Source: Flammula alnicola
Taxonomy: Eukaryota > Basidiomycota > Agaricomycetes > Agaricales > Strophariaceae
DNA: 64,000 nt
Direction of reading: 5' to 3'
Assembly: GCA_015499995.1 (NCBI GenBank)
Contig: JADNRV010000062.1
Coordinates: forward strand, 124,001-188,000
The notes under the pieces were generated by a model. The model saw only the letters and a program-made list of their open reading frames with translations. It was not told where the DNA came from and did not search any database. This document shows positions 31,203 through 43,494 of this stretch, one piece after another. The stretch's first letter is position 1, and every line of letters begins with the position of its first letter. The translations under genes were made by a program, and so were the position numbers.

Positions 31203-33574
31203 TCAGAATATGTCCTCGGAGACTGATAGCAGTCCTCCTACCTTTATCAAATAATCTACAAGAGAGTCCGTCAATCCATCGGACCCCCAGCCGGAAAGGG
31301 AAGGGATACGGAGCTTTTGGTCGAAATGGTCCTCAAGGTGAGAAACCAGACGAGTTCGGTACTCATCTGACGAAGAAGCTCGATACAAATATCGCTCGTA
31401 TTCTTGCATTGAATCGAGCTTAAGAATTTTGTGAAGGGAATGATAAAGGTCAATCCGAGGTGCTGCATTCTGAAGGAAGAAAGATGCATGGCTCGTCATG
31501 ACGCGAAAGGGCCTGCGCTCCTTTTTGCTGATAACCTTAAGATGTGAGCAAGAATATTCAGGAATAACTTGACAGACTTACGGTCGACCACTAACCAAAT
31601 AATGGCAGCAGTAAAGGGCAACATATGAGTACTTATCTTCATTCATTGCATATGCTCCTAATAGTTCGATATCTCGAAAGAGAGCAGAGAGGACTCTTTC
31701 AGACATCAAGGACCAACAGAAACTCAGTTCGGGATCGCCAACGAACTTTTCAAGGTTATTGTTATCGAGAGAGCTGCTAATGGAGGTATTAGACAATCCC
31801 GCCGGCGGCCCATCGACGGTGCTTCTACAAACATACCTGGAAATGCGACCGGCCAATGGAGGTTTTTGGAGTTGATCCAATATCCATTCTTGAAGTTGAC
31901 TGACGACTTTTAAGGGGATGTGAGGCGTTTGAGATGCGGATAGTGTTTTATGCTGAAAGGTAACCATGTCAGGACAGACATTAAGTAGGACAGGAATGAC
32001 ATGGAATACCTCCTGTAAAATCCATGCAAGAAAATTTGCCATGCCTTCAGCCGTACTACCATATGGTACCGAATGCATCGGCCCCGTAACTTTTGGTAGT
32101 GAAGCCACTGTCCTGGAGATATTGTTTAAAGTGGCTTTTAAATCAAAACCAGAAAAAGTGTCATAAATCTCCGAGTGAGCCCCTTGAACATTATCCACAA
32201 AGTGTTGAGGACCGGCGAAATAGGCCAAGAGAGTGCGGCGATCAAGATTGCTAATTCCATCTGCTGTGGCTGTGAACAACGAAGTCAGTCATGGCTCTTG
32301 ATCTGGTCCCAACACCTACCTTCCGAGATCCAGAGGAGGCAACGGCGTAAAAGATCGACACAAATCTTGTCGCTATTGGGATAAAACTTTCCTGCGCGGG
32401 TTTTATCCATCAGGAAGTCTGGAAGAGATGCATCAAGGAACTTGATGTCTGGCTCTTCAATTGCTACTATTGACGAAAGGTCCTTTAAAGCAAATTCGAC
32501 ACGGCCCATGCCCAGCCCGAGCAAGTTCTGAATGAAGGGAATCACGGATTGTGGCAGATCGACGGTGGGTTGTACTGACTTCATAAGAACAATGCGGAGG
32601 ATTTGGAGAACGAGATCAGAAACCTCGAGGCTTGCGAGAATGTGGCTATATAATGCATCAAGTTCTGCGTGTGGTCGATTTAGAGCGATGATCATTCGCA
32701 AGCTCTCGACGGGACGGCGCCAAGGCAAGTTGATAAACTTGATGACTGTAGCTGCATAGATAAATTGGCCGGACGATTTCTCTATGAGTTTGTCTATATC
32801 ATCAGCAGCTGGCCAACCGCCAGGAATGTCCCTTTTGAGATCGTGATTTTGCCTAATGTCAGCAAAGCCGTCGACAAGGAACTTCCAAAAACCATCCAAG
32901 GGTAGAGTCCGGAGTAAGGGAGCGACCTCGCGATCGTCGAAAGCGGCGAGGATGTTCTCTTCAGGTCGACTCGTGATGAGTAGTTTATGCGGGAAGTTGT
33001 GTTGCATCCGCGCGACAGCTGCTACGAATCCCTTCACAATGGCACCCTGTGCGTCCTTTCTGTGGCACTCATCCAGACCATCAATGATAATGATCTTAGG
33101 AAGGATCGACGAAGAAGAGATATCATCGGACAGGCGTGAAAGGGGAGCGACGATCAATTTGTCGATCTGTCTGTCCAGCGCTGAGTCGAAAATGAACGGG
33201 TTGCTGAGCATTACTGTGGTGATATGCTGTCCAATTTCTGGGATATTTTCTACCATGTGATATGTGAGAGTCGCCACCAGGTGTTTCTCGTCACTTTGCC
33301 TAGTGTCGCTGGCCGTCCTTGAAAAGAAGAACGAAGAAGAGAGTCGATCTTTCTCCTCGCATATCTGTGCTATCGTCCGTGCGATTGCTGATTTGCCAGC
33401 TCCAGCAGCACCGCGCATCCACATCGCACGACGACTGTCGTTGGTATCATCGAGCCATGCCATTATTTCTTCCAGAATGGCGACTCGGGTGTTCGGATGA
33501 CATTTAGGAGCACCGTAGTCTTCATCGGCGGTATGAAATGCCCCTGGAACTACTTTGGACTTGAGAAGGTCCAT
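31203..33574 (-). CDS. NACHT/STAND-type NTPase, at least 755 aa
   Basis: Exons on the minus strand: 33574-32320, 32269-31582, 31527-31203 (756 codons). Residues about 40-200 hold the NTPase: Walker A GAAGAGKSAIAR, Walker B KIIIIDGLDECH, and the sensor-like LLITSRPE, the usual order in agaricomycete NACHT proteins. The segment before the P-loop (YGAPKCHPNTRVAILEEI) is typical of this family. The C-terminal half is helical without WD40, ankyrin or TPR repeats that I can see. Such proteins are NLR-like regulators thought to act in non-self recognition. A short upstream exon is likely (splice acceptor CACCAG just before 33574; minus-strand text near 33640 reads LLINRGVFNH), so the N-terminus is probably incomplete. 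A GTAGGAG donor near the end could give an alternative C-terminus. Confidence 0.85.
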
Positions 33575-34224
33575 GCCTGGTGCAACTGGGAGGTTTGCAT
33601 GGTATTTAAGAGATAACGAGTGGCTGACCCTTCAAGGATATGGTTGAACACGCCCCTATTGATGAGGAGGTTTCTCCCCCTTGGAAAAATCCAAATTGCG
33701 TTGCCGTATGAGTTCAATATATGCAAAAGGGCGAGGACTTCCGCGTCTTGCAGGTGAAGTATAAGTATGAGAAGTTGAGAACTCGGAGAGAACGTTCAAC
33801 GATATGATTGATCCCTGATATTATCGCATAAGGTCACGTGGTCAAGGGCCGATAGACTATAGTGCCAAATCTGGAGGAGCCAACGAGACCACGCGCGCCT
33901 CTTGTTCACCTCCAAGGCAAATTCTCCGTCAGAACTTTGACCGAGGACATGCGCGTTTTGTCTCTGCGTGGAAGTTCTAGGCTTCCTTCCTATTTGCAGT
34001 TGCAGGAAGGAAGCTGAAAGGAATCCAAATTCGTTGGCGAAAGGAATTCACCGTTCGATGACACATCAGAAATGTATTCTCTGATCCTTGTCCATGTCCT
34101 GATTTTGTGTCTGACCACAGTCCAACTTGATGATTCCGCAACAGGTGAAAGGCCGCAATACCTTCATCTAGATTGGCTCTGACATCCCTGTTTTCGTTCA
34201 AGATGCGGCCCCGGACCTAACGCC
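33575..34224. other. 5' flank of NACHT gene
   Basis: Probably contains the NACHT promoter and one short unassigned upstream exon. No other gene supported. Confidence 0.45.
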
Positions 34225-34580
34225 AGCATTCCAGCAGATCCACCTTCCAGAGCGGCATCAACTACGTCTCGGTCGTCCTCAGCTATGGCAAGCCCATCTT
34301 TGCGCAAGGAGAGGGCGCCTTAAGTGAAGAGTGTTGCGTATTCGATCTCATCCGCCTTCTATCAGATGCGTTGAACCTTAAAGAAAACGCGGACGACTCT
34401 ACCAAAGGTTTTTCTGGATTCTTGGTTGCCAAAGTGCTCTACGCAACTCTTCCCAAAGCCCAAGCTTGCGAACAGAGTGCACGGTACGTCGACTTGGTAA
34501 GAATTTTCTCAATGCTCTCCGCATTCTTTCTGTTGACGATTTCCCTTAACGCCAGGTGCCAGTGCTCTGTAAGCCTGAGA
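34225..34580 (+). pseudogene. ATP synthase gamma 3'-half pseudogene
   Basis: Aligns by eye with ATP3 exons 3, 4 and 6 (21970-22540). TTCCAGAGCGGCATCAA, GTCGTCCTC, then AAAGCCCAAGCTTGCGAACAGAG correspond to the functional gene, and CCAGTGCTCTGTAAGC matches its final exon. Remnants of intron 3 (GCGTATTCGATCTCATCC) are still present, so this is a DNA-level duplicate, not a retrocopy. Exon 5, which encodes the rotor helix, is missing and the frame is broken. It lies directly upstream of X2, in the same order and strand as ATP3-X1. Confidence 0.85.
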
Positions 34581-35194
34581 GTATGAGAGAGTATCGGCGG
34601 AAAATGCGTGATAATATTCATTCATGCGTGTATCCCGCACCAAATGAATTATTCCAGTTATTTCTCTGAGGATCGCTTATCTGAGCGTCGTCAATCTTCA
34701 TACTTTGAAGCAGAAGAAATTCCGGGAACACGAAAGGCCAGGCTACGCGAAACCTAATTTCCCACAGCGTATCTGAGTGCGCAGCTCTGGTCTATTGTAA
34801 ATCTTACAGCTCACAGCCGGCTTTTATTCCTTAAACGCCATCCTCACGGTTGATCAAATTCATGGCTTTTTGCCAGCTTTCAATATGCATGTATGAAAAG
34901 GTACTCATCTAACCTTTTCCAACTCCCTGCGCTGACGCCTACCTCTGAGTCTTTAGTGCTCTTTGGTGCTCTTTGGTCAATGGTGATACGTATAAATAAG
35001 TCTTTAACACGTGGTTTCGGAATCTGGCATCCTGGCATCAACGTGTTCTCCCTATCGATTGCGGCATGAACCCCAAGCGCTAAAATGCGATCAGTCCTCG
35101 AAGCAAGCGCGTTGCGTTTCTTGACCTGCAGTTCCTATCAGCTCTCGAATCCCCCATACTTTCTAGCCAGGAGCTCTGAGAACGAACATGCACG
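34581..35194. other. Spacer between pseudo-ATP3 and X2
   Basis: Diverged duplicate of 22541-22989. It serves as the X2 promoter and 5' UTR. Confidence 0.55.
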
Positions 35195-37159
35195 ATGGGT
35201 CTGAACCAGTTCCTTACTACTCTGTTCGCCGGGAAGGACGCTGTTGGGAAACTCACCAAGACTAAAAGAGCTTACTACTTGCAGAGTCTCACTCTCGTTA
35301 CTGCTTGCCGAAGTTTACCTCAATCACCGGAACTGAGTCCACGACAGAACCACTCTCTAGAGGAGTAAGTGATGCACATCTATTGTTCTTTGACGATCTG
35401 TTGACATCATTGACAATCATGGGGCGATAGAGTCTTCAAAAAGGTGGAAAAGGCGCTGCGATTGGGAACGTTGAATACCGAGGATAAAGAAACGGATGAA
35501 ATCACTTCGAAATTCCGGGAGGCGCATGCCGCATTGCTCATTTATATCGATACCTACCAAGTGAAGATCAAGTGCGTGTATGCATCGATTTCCGATCTCA
35601 CTTGCTAATATTCTCTCCGCTAGAAATGTGCCCGGAAAAAAAGAACTGGACAACGCGGCCCAAGACGATCGCGAAGCTGCTAAACTTTTACGAGACCTTG
35701 AAAGTGGTCTCAAGGCTAGGGTTAGTGCCTTATCTTTACGATTGATTCCCTTTGCTCATTCGAAATAGATGGAATCTATAGTGCGTATGCCGAAGCAGGC
35801 GTTATCCATTAGCTTCTGGCCAGAAGACCCCCTTCAGTGGGATGATGGAAGACGAAAATTCACATATAACTCATATTTGGTCGAGAAACCTCGTAAGTCG
35901 TCTTCGTTTAACTTCACTTTCAGTGCACTAAAATGTCTGAAGTCAAAGTGGAGGAAACTACAACTTTGGATATGCTGATACATCGGCTTCTTGAATACAC
36001 AGCGCTGAACTCGCCAATGTGGAAGAAATTTTCCCTGAAGCAAAACCCGCAATTGTATCTTGTCTTTCCCTCCACCGAGGACATATTTCACAAGGAAGCG
36101 AATCATGCTAACGAACGTATCCCATGCCTCAACCCTTCCATCACCGTGAAAAGATTCAAAGAACACACTCTGCACCTTATCGTGAACCGTCAAGACGCGA
36201 GCCGTCGAAACGTCAAACTCAAGGATGAAACAGAAGTGGAACTCTCCCCGGTGTGTACGAACGGCTGGATCCTGACCAATTGTTCGGATCGAATTGTGGT
36301 GCGGGTGAGAAGTGAGTGCAAACCTGTTTTATATTCCTCGTTTACTCCAGCCTGCTCTCACACATCGATGCCTCAGGCCTGCACTGTTCGTTGTATATTC
36401 ATAAGGTTGGGAAGCCGTTCGAACTCCCATCGTTCGAATTCAGAATGTTTACCGCATCAAGTGAGACGCTGGCGGAGGTATGCCATATCTTGCAGCCTAA
36501 ATCGAGAGGCAAATTGACGTCTCTCGTTCCAGCCTATTTCAACAACTGGAAGCCATTTGAGTTTACCCATCCACACGCCGCATCCGCGTCCATATCCACA
36601 AGTTCCATCGAGCCACGCGTCGAGTACGACCTTGTTACCAGAAGAGGCCTCTGTGAGTCTCTCTTAATCAACGGCCGCGATATCAGTGTAATTTTGTGTA
36701 TAGACATTTGTGACGGTCGCAACTGGAAGCCAAAACAGCCACGACAATAGACACGGAACGATAAGCTCAAATGCTCCATCACCTCCAATGAATCTGGTTC
36801 CTGCGAATTCTGCGCCTGCATTTCCTAGTCCGCAACGCGGTCGGCCGAAAAATGTTCCCTCTCCAAGTCCACTGCCAGTGAGTGCTTTTCATAATCATTA
36901 ATAACGTCAATGCTTAATCGGATATCACGGGAAGATGCATGTCCCAAAAGCAGCTGGCAACCAACTTCCACAGCGCACAAATCCGGCTGGACCTTCAAAT
37001 CCTCCTCCTCCTCCTCCTGTAGGCTCCCGTTCCAAGGGCAGTAAGCAGTCGGCCTGGAATCCGTTTCATACGCGCGCCCAAACAGAGATGGAAATGGTCA
37101 CGGAAGACAAGAAACGACACGGCGGGCTTCGCGGATGGTTGGAGAGGTTGGCAGAATGA
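35195..37159 (+). CDS. Unrecognised protein X2, 506 aa, 9 exons (paralog of X1)
   Basis: Exons: 35195-35364, 35431-35571, 35624-35720, 35769-35892, 35943-36311, 36377-36477, 36533-36652, 36704-36877, 36935-37159 (507 codons). The first five exons have exactly the lengths of X1 exons 1-5 and encode a close paralog (KLTKTKRAYYLQSLTL, KKELDNAAQDDREAAKLLRD, TNGWILTNCSDRIVVRVR). Exon 6 is longer by one codon and begins to diverge. From exon 7 the protein is unrelated to X1: Pro/Ser-rich (HTPHPRPYPQVPSS), a run of six Pro, and a basic, amphipathic end RHGGLRGWLERLAE. Intact frame in a duplicated block whose ATP3 neighbour has decayed suggests the copy is selected. Function unknown. Confidence 0.75.
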
Positions 37160-37605
37160 TCACCCTCGGAAGACGATTGCTGTAACCTACTCGAGCATTG
37201 CGAAAAATTAGTCATGTTTTATACCTAAAGGTCGACGGTAGAAGATGAGGCGCTGGAATTGACGTTGAAGCTTGAAGCTGAAGTTCGAAGCCTACGGACA
37301 AGAACACGTCTAATTATCGTAACCATGGAGTTGGCGCTCGACTGTGACATTTCCTTGACGCGCTGAAGAAAGGATTTTAGTCTAATAGTGAGATGCTTCT
37401 GACCAATTTTCTCGCCTTTGGAGGCCAGTTACTAGTTACTGGCGACGTGAGGCCTGGAAGGACAAGAAAGTGGAAGTAAGTAGACTCGGTTTCTTCGGAC
37501 CGTAATTTAAATAAATCCAGAACACGATTTCATGGTCCCGAGAACGTCGCTGGTGTAGTTCACAAGTGTTCAATTTTAACCAGATAAATATTTATTGAGA
37601 ACAAA
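37160..37605. other. Intergenic, nothing supported
   Basis: Between X2 and a convergent gene fragment. No domain or repeat recognised. Confidence 0.45.
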
Positions 37606-38016
37606 TCATTCAAATAACCTATCTTCAAGTGTATCCTCTCCGATATTCCATCTTTCTTTCTCGGCCTTCAGCTCTGTCCGAATATTCTTATCGCTGACTT
37701 CATTGATTTCCACTCCTGGCAGCTTTGCATACTTGAGGGAACGCAGGGCTTCGACAACCCATGTCTGACAATCAAATTCCTCGGGTTTATTCCTTATCAC
37801 GCTGACCTCCGCGAGCTTCTGCTTAATCCACTCCAACTGATCAGACTCTACCCCTCCGACCATGCAGCCACCGCACAGGTTCTTCTCTGCGGCGAATTTG
37901 TCTTCGGTGCTCGGCTCGTAGGCGAAGGTGTCAGTGTTTCCTATGAGTTGGAATATATGGGCCTTTTGCTTGCTTTCTAGGGCAGCAAGCGCCCAGTGCT
38001 CCTCCCGGTATTTGTG
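37606..38016 (-). pseudogene. C-terminal part of a conserved basidiomycete protein of unknown function
   Basis: The minus-strand frame reads from HWALAALESKQKAHIF through IGNTDTFAYE, CGGCMVGGVES and DCQTWVVEALRSL to a charged tail ending LEDRLFE. I recall proteins with this HWAL / IGNTDTF / CQ-WV layout as common in agaricomycetes and uncharacterised. The conserved His and Cys would suit a papain-like fold, which is speculation. An in-frame TGA lies just upstream (about 38025) and I found no acceptor or start, so the gene is probably 5' truncated, unless an unseen exon supplies the start. Confidence 0.5.
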
Positions 38017-38607
38017 TCAAGTGCTGTCATATTGAGCGACGATGAGCGGATAGAATTAATGAGATCCTATAGCAAACACGAAGTAGAATGAACTTCGTAG
38101 ATTGAGCTGCAACAAAAGTTGATAATTGTTCTCACAGCGATACAATATCAATAGCTTTTGTCCCAAAACACAGGCCAAGTCGGCATTGAGCTAAGAGTCG
38201 TCACGGCCCCTAAATCCTCGTGCCGACAATGCAATTTGGCGATAAGTATGGAATCAAGATGAGAGGAAAGGCGTCAAGCTTTTGTCAAGCTTTTCAACTT
38301 CAGGGCGTTATAAATAGCCATCATCGCCAAACAACACCCACGTGCCCGGGAAATCCTCCTAGACGCGAGTTCTTAACCGCGACACTTCTGGACTCGACCA
38401 CTAGGTATGCCTTCATTGCTGCGAAATACGAGAGCTAACTGACACATATTTCTCATATTATATAGGATTCCTCGATTTTTGGTGAGCCGTCTATATCTAA
38501 TGACAAAAGAATTGACCATCAACGAGCCACTGATTGCATCCCAAATTCTAGGTAACCAATTCTTACATCTAGATTCTTATAAGGACTGGTAGGAAGATCG
38601 TACTGTC
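38017..38607. other. Promoter-side spacer of Nup54
   Basis: No gene supported. It contains the Nup54 promoter and 5' UTR. Confidence 0.45.
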
Positions 38608-40616
38608 ATGTCGATATTTGGAAACTTTGGAGGCACCAACACTGGCGCCTCTGGTACGACCGGTGGAGGATTGTTTGGAGCTCAAACTTCGAACCAACCC
38701 GCCGCTGGGTCTTCTTTGTTCGGTGCGACCAACACGAATCCAAACCCATTACAGGCCCAGCCTACTCAGCAATCACTATTTGGAAGCATGAACACCAATA
38801 CAAACACAGGAGGAGGAGGAGGAGGAGGAGGAGGAGGATTGTTTGGCTCAACGAACACGAACACGACCCAGAACGCGCCAGGAACCTCGGGCGGTGGACT
38901 GTTCGGTGGTGGCTTCGGAGGTGGAACCGCTGCCAATACGACGAATCAGCCAGCCACTACTGGTGGTGGAGGGCTTTTTGGGACTCAGGCTACACCAGCT
39001 GCAGGCCCTTCCTTGTTCGGCAGCACGTCGACCAACCCGAGCTCAACGAACACAGGGGGCAACTTATTCGGAAATGCAACACAACAAGCGCAGCAGGGAC
39101 TTAATAACCCTCTCTTTGGTGGCCCCGGAAATGCTACAACGAGCGCAGGCGCGACAGGCACAGGAGGTGGCCTTTTCGGTGCCAGCACTACTACGAACAC
39201 GGGTGGAGGTCTCTTTGGAGCTAGCACCAACCCGCAACAGGCGGGTACAGCTGGCACGACAGGTGGAGGTATTTTTGGAGGCACGCAGACAGGAGGATCC
39301 AACCTCTTTGGGTCGAAGCCTGGTGGGATTTTCGGCTCGACGACGACGGGCATGAATCCTTTGCTTGGTGGCTCCGTACTCGGACAACAGCAGCAGCAGC
39401 AGCAACAACAGCAACAACAACAACAACAACAACAACAACAACCCCAGCAACAACCCCAGCAACAACAGTCGACTCTCTTCGGATCTACAGGCGGAAACGC
39501 CCTCTTTGGTGGGGCCAGGAGCACGTTTGGTGCTCCTGCCCAACCAAACATTGGTCTCGGCACATCTGCTTTAGGAACTCCCGGAAATCTTCTCGCTTCA
39601 CGATCGGCCGCTGGGGCACAGCAGCAGCCTGCAGATGCCGCAGCCCAATTCGTAAAAATCACCCAAAGCATCGAGGGTATATATAATGCATGGAATCCGG
39701 CGTCGAGAGAGTGTCGATTCCAGGTGGGCTTTCTCTTTCTCCCATGTGATAGCAAGAAGCTCATTATTTTTCCTGTGTAGTACAATTTCTATAACCTCGT
39801 CGACCCAAAACAAGTCAACCTGTATGGACGCCCTCCGAATGCTACCAACGATGTGTTATGGGAGAAGGCCGTGCGGGAAAACCCTGATCCTTCATGGTAA
39901 GTTCTTTGTCCGCACAAACACAAGGAAAAGCTGACGCTATTATCTACAGTCTCGTCCCAGTCATCGCCATCGGCTTCGACGACCTCCGCGCGCGCATCGA
40001 CGCACAAACCGCCCAATCCGCCTCGCACATCCAAAAGCTCGCCGACCTCCAATCACGGCTGAGTGCCCTGCGGACCCAGCACGCCGTCAACAACGCCTCA
40101 CGCCTCCTCCGCGCCGCGGCCATGCAGACCCAGCTGACGCAACGGGTCATGCGGTTCGTGCAGCATCTGCACCTGCTCATCCCCGCGATCCGCTCGAGCG
40201 CGCTGGGGCCGGAGGAGGAGGCGCTCAGGGGGATGTTGGAAGAGCTCGAGGAGGAGATGCGCAGAGGGCGGGTCAAGGGTCGGTTGAACGAACTGTGGGC
40301 GCTCATCGGGGCCGTGGGTGCGGGCGTAGAACGTACCGGCGGGGCTGGTGGGGCTGCGTCGGGTGCTGCGGGCGCGGGCGAGTGGGCCGTGGTAGACGAG
40401 GAAGGGCTAGCGCAGATCGCGCAGATCCTAGCGGAGCAACAGGCCGGACTGCAGCATCTGACGCGGATCTTGCAGAAGGACCAGAAGGATTTGAATGTGA
40501 TTTTGGGGAATACTGGTGCGAAAGATGCAGCGGGTGAAGATGCAGCGTACCCGCTTGATGGTGGAGAGACATTGTGGGGGTCGACGAGCACGCTTAGGGC
40601 TAGTGCGCTGCGATGA
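38608..40616 (+). CDS. NUP57: FG-repeat nucleoporin Nup54/Nup57, 632 aa
   Basis: Component of the central channel (Nup62 complex) of the nuclear pore. Exons 38608-39723, 39781-39896 and 39950-40616 (633 codons). The N-terminal about 330 residues are a disordered GLFG/FG domain, with many GGGLFG and SLFG units separated by Asn/Thr/Gly-rich spacers, a Gly run (10 Gly) and a long polyglutamine tract (about 21 consecutive Gln at 39385-39447, then QQQ/P units). The C-terminal half is the Nup54 alpha-helical domain: SIEGIYNAWNP, CRFQYNFYNLVDPKQV, DVLWEKAVRENPDPS, a long coiled-coil segment (HIQKLADLQSRLSALRTQ), and HLTRILQKDQKDLNVIL. An Ala/Gly-rich GC-rich insert (about 40310-40385) precedes the last helices. 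Orthology is firm. Confidence 0.95.
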
Positions 40617-41407
40617 GCAGCTGTAGGACTGGTTCGATTTCGGGCAATGTATCTCATGACTGATAATTTTCCATCCATGCTCCTGATGGTGTTCAGTTTT
40701 CTCGTCCTTTGTCACTGCTTCTCAGGCCCAATATATTTTGTTCTGAAATATGCGGTAGCGCATTCTCGGCAAGTGAATTCTGGGCACATTCCTCGGAAAT
40801 TCTGGACTCGTCGGTTAAATATCTCAAAAAAAGCAAGATGTACAAACTATAGATCTTGTCGACAGCATTGTTGATCCCAGACCACGTACAGTATACCTGA
40901 AGAGTTGGAATATCGATACTTGATTTTGCTTGTTAAATCTCCATCTTCGACAGAAAATTCTCACTCTGCGCATTTTCGTTCAATGTGCTGTGCTGTGCAT
41001 TACGACGAGTGAGTAATTTCCTTACATTGTGAAGCTCTTGAGATATGCTATTTAAATTCTGTTCCATATTCTTCCAGTATATACTGCCATATGCGATGAA
41101 CCAACCTCAGGATGCTGGGCCAGTATTGATTGACGTGCGATGATAATTACATACTGAGAACACGGTACATAATTTTCAAAGTTGCGAATGACAACATAAA
41201 ATCGAACTCGACGCTCATAAAAAAATATTTAACGTTTTTTGGTGGCGCGCCGAATCATTGAGTACCCAGTCGCATCCACCATCACCCCCAAGAATATTGC
41301 AGAACCTTCCGCGTGTAATGTATCAGACGATAAGGCGAGCGTGATGCTAATCGAGCAACTCGTGTCCCGCCCGAATCATGGATGCATTTCGATATGAGCC
41401 CAAATGT
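40617..41407. other. Intergenic between convergent genes
   Basis: 3' sides of Nup54 and the CK1-like kinase. AT-rich, nothing else seen. Confidence 0.5.
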
Positions 41408-42787
<1,380 letters not shown>

Positions 42788-43494
42788 TGGAATGCGAACA
42801 GTGCGCAGAATTGGAGATTCATTGGTATGCGCACAGGGAGGTCAAAGGAATGCTTCGGTTTCAAAATTGTGCAATGGTCTTACTGTATGTCACGTGATTA
42901 TTAAAAAGCCGAACTCCTTTTGTGGGATGCCATAATAGGAATTTACTACCATATTTGCCTCTTTGATGGACTGGACCTGTGGGCTGTGGTTGGACGGTGA
43001 TTACACATTTCTTATCTCACACAAAATTGAATCCTATGCAATTTTTCTGAGATTCAACTGATATTCTAGGTTGCCAGAACCAGTGGATATTGAATCAAAT
43101 AAACAAGAACATTGGTATATGCTATTCACTGTTGTACAAGATTGCAAACAATTAAGACAGAGATAAAATACTGCAAGGTGTTTTGGTTATGGTTGGTTTT
43201 AATAGCGACGAGATATTCGACTTCGATCATACTGAGTAGCCATCGATAATATAAGACGAGGAGGAAAGGGGAAAACAGAGTCAGGGAAGACAAAAAAAAA
43301 AGACGAGATCGGGCATGATAGTGATATAAGGTAGAATCAGTCAAGAACTGGAGCCAATGTAGAGTACACTTGGAAGGAAGGAGAGGAATAAAAGCAAGAA
43401 AATATGACACAAACAAGGCAGAAATAGAATCCGAGGTTCAGGTTTCAGATGATCAGTGGAACCTTAGAACATCCGGAAGAGTCGTCGGAGAAGA
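42788..43494. other. Intergenic, nothing supported
   Basis: Between the kinase 5' end and the CAF-1 B 3' end. AT-rich with no domains. Confidence 0.5.

Noticed and set aside
34225..34580. ATP3 retrocopy
   Set aside because: Intron 3 remnants and flanking spacer are retained, which points to DNA-level duplication and not retrotransposition.
38985..39785. Minus-strand Pro/Cys-rich frame with a poly-Cys run
   Set aside because: Reverse reading of the Nup54 FG and polyQ region; low-complexity artefact.
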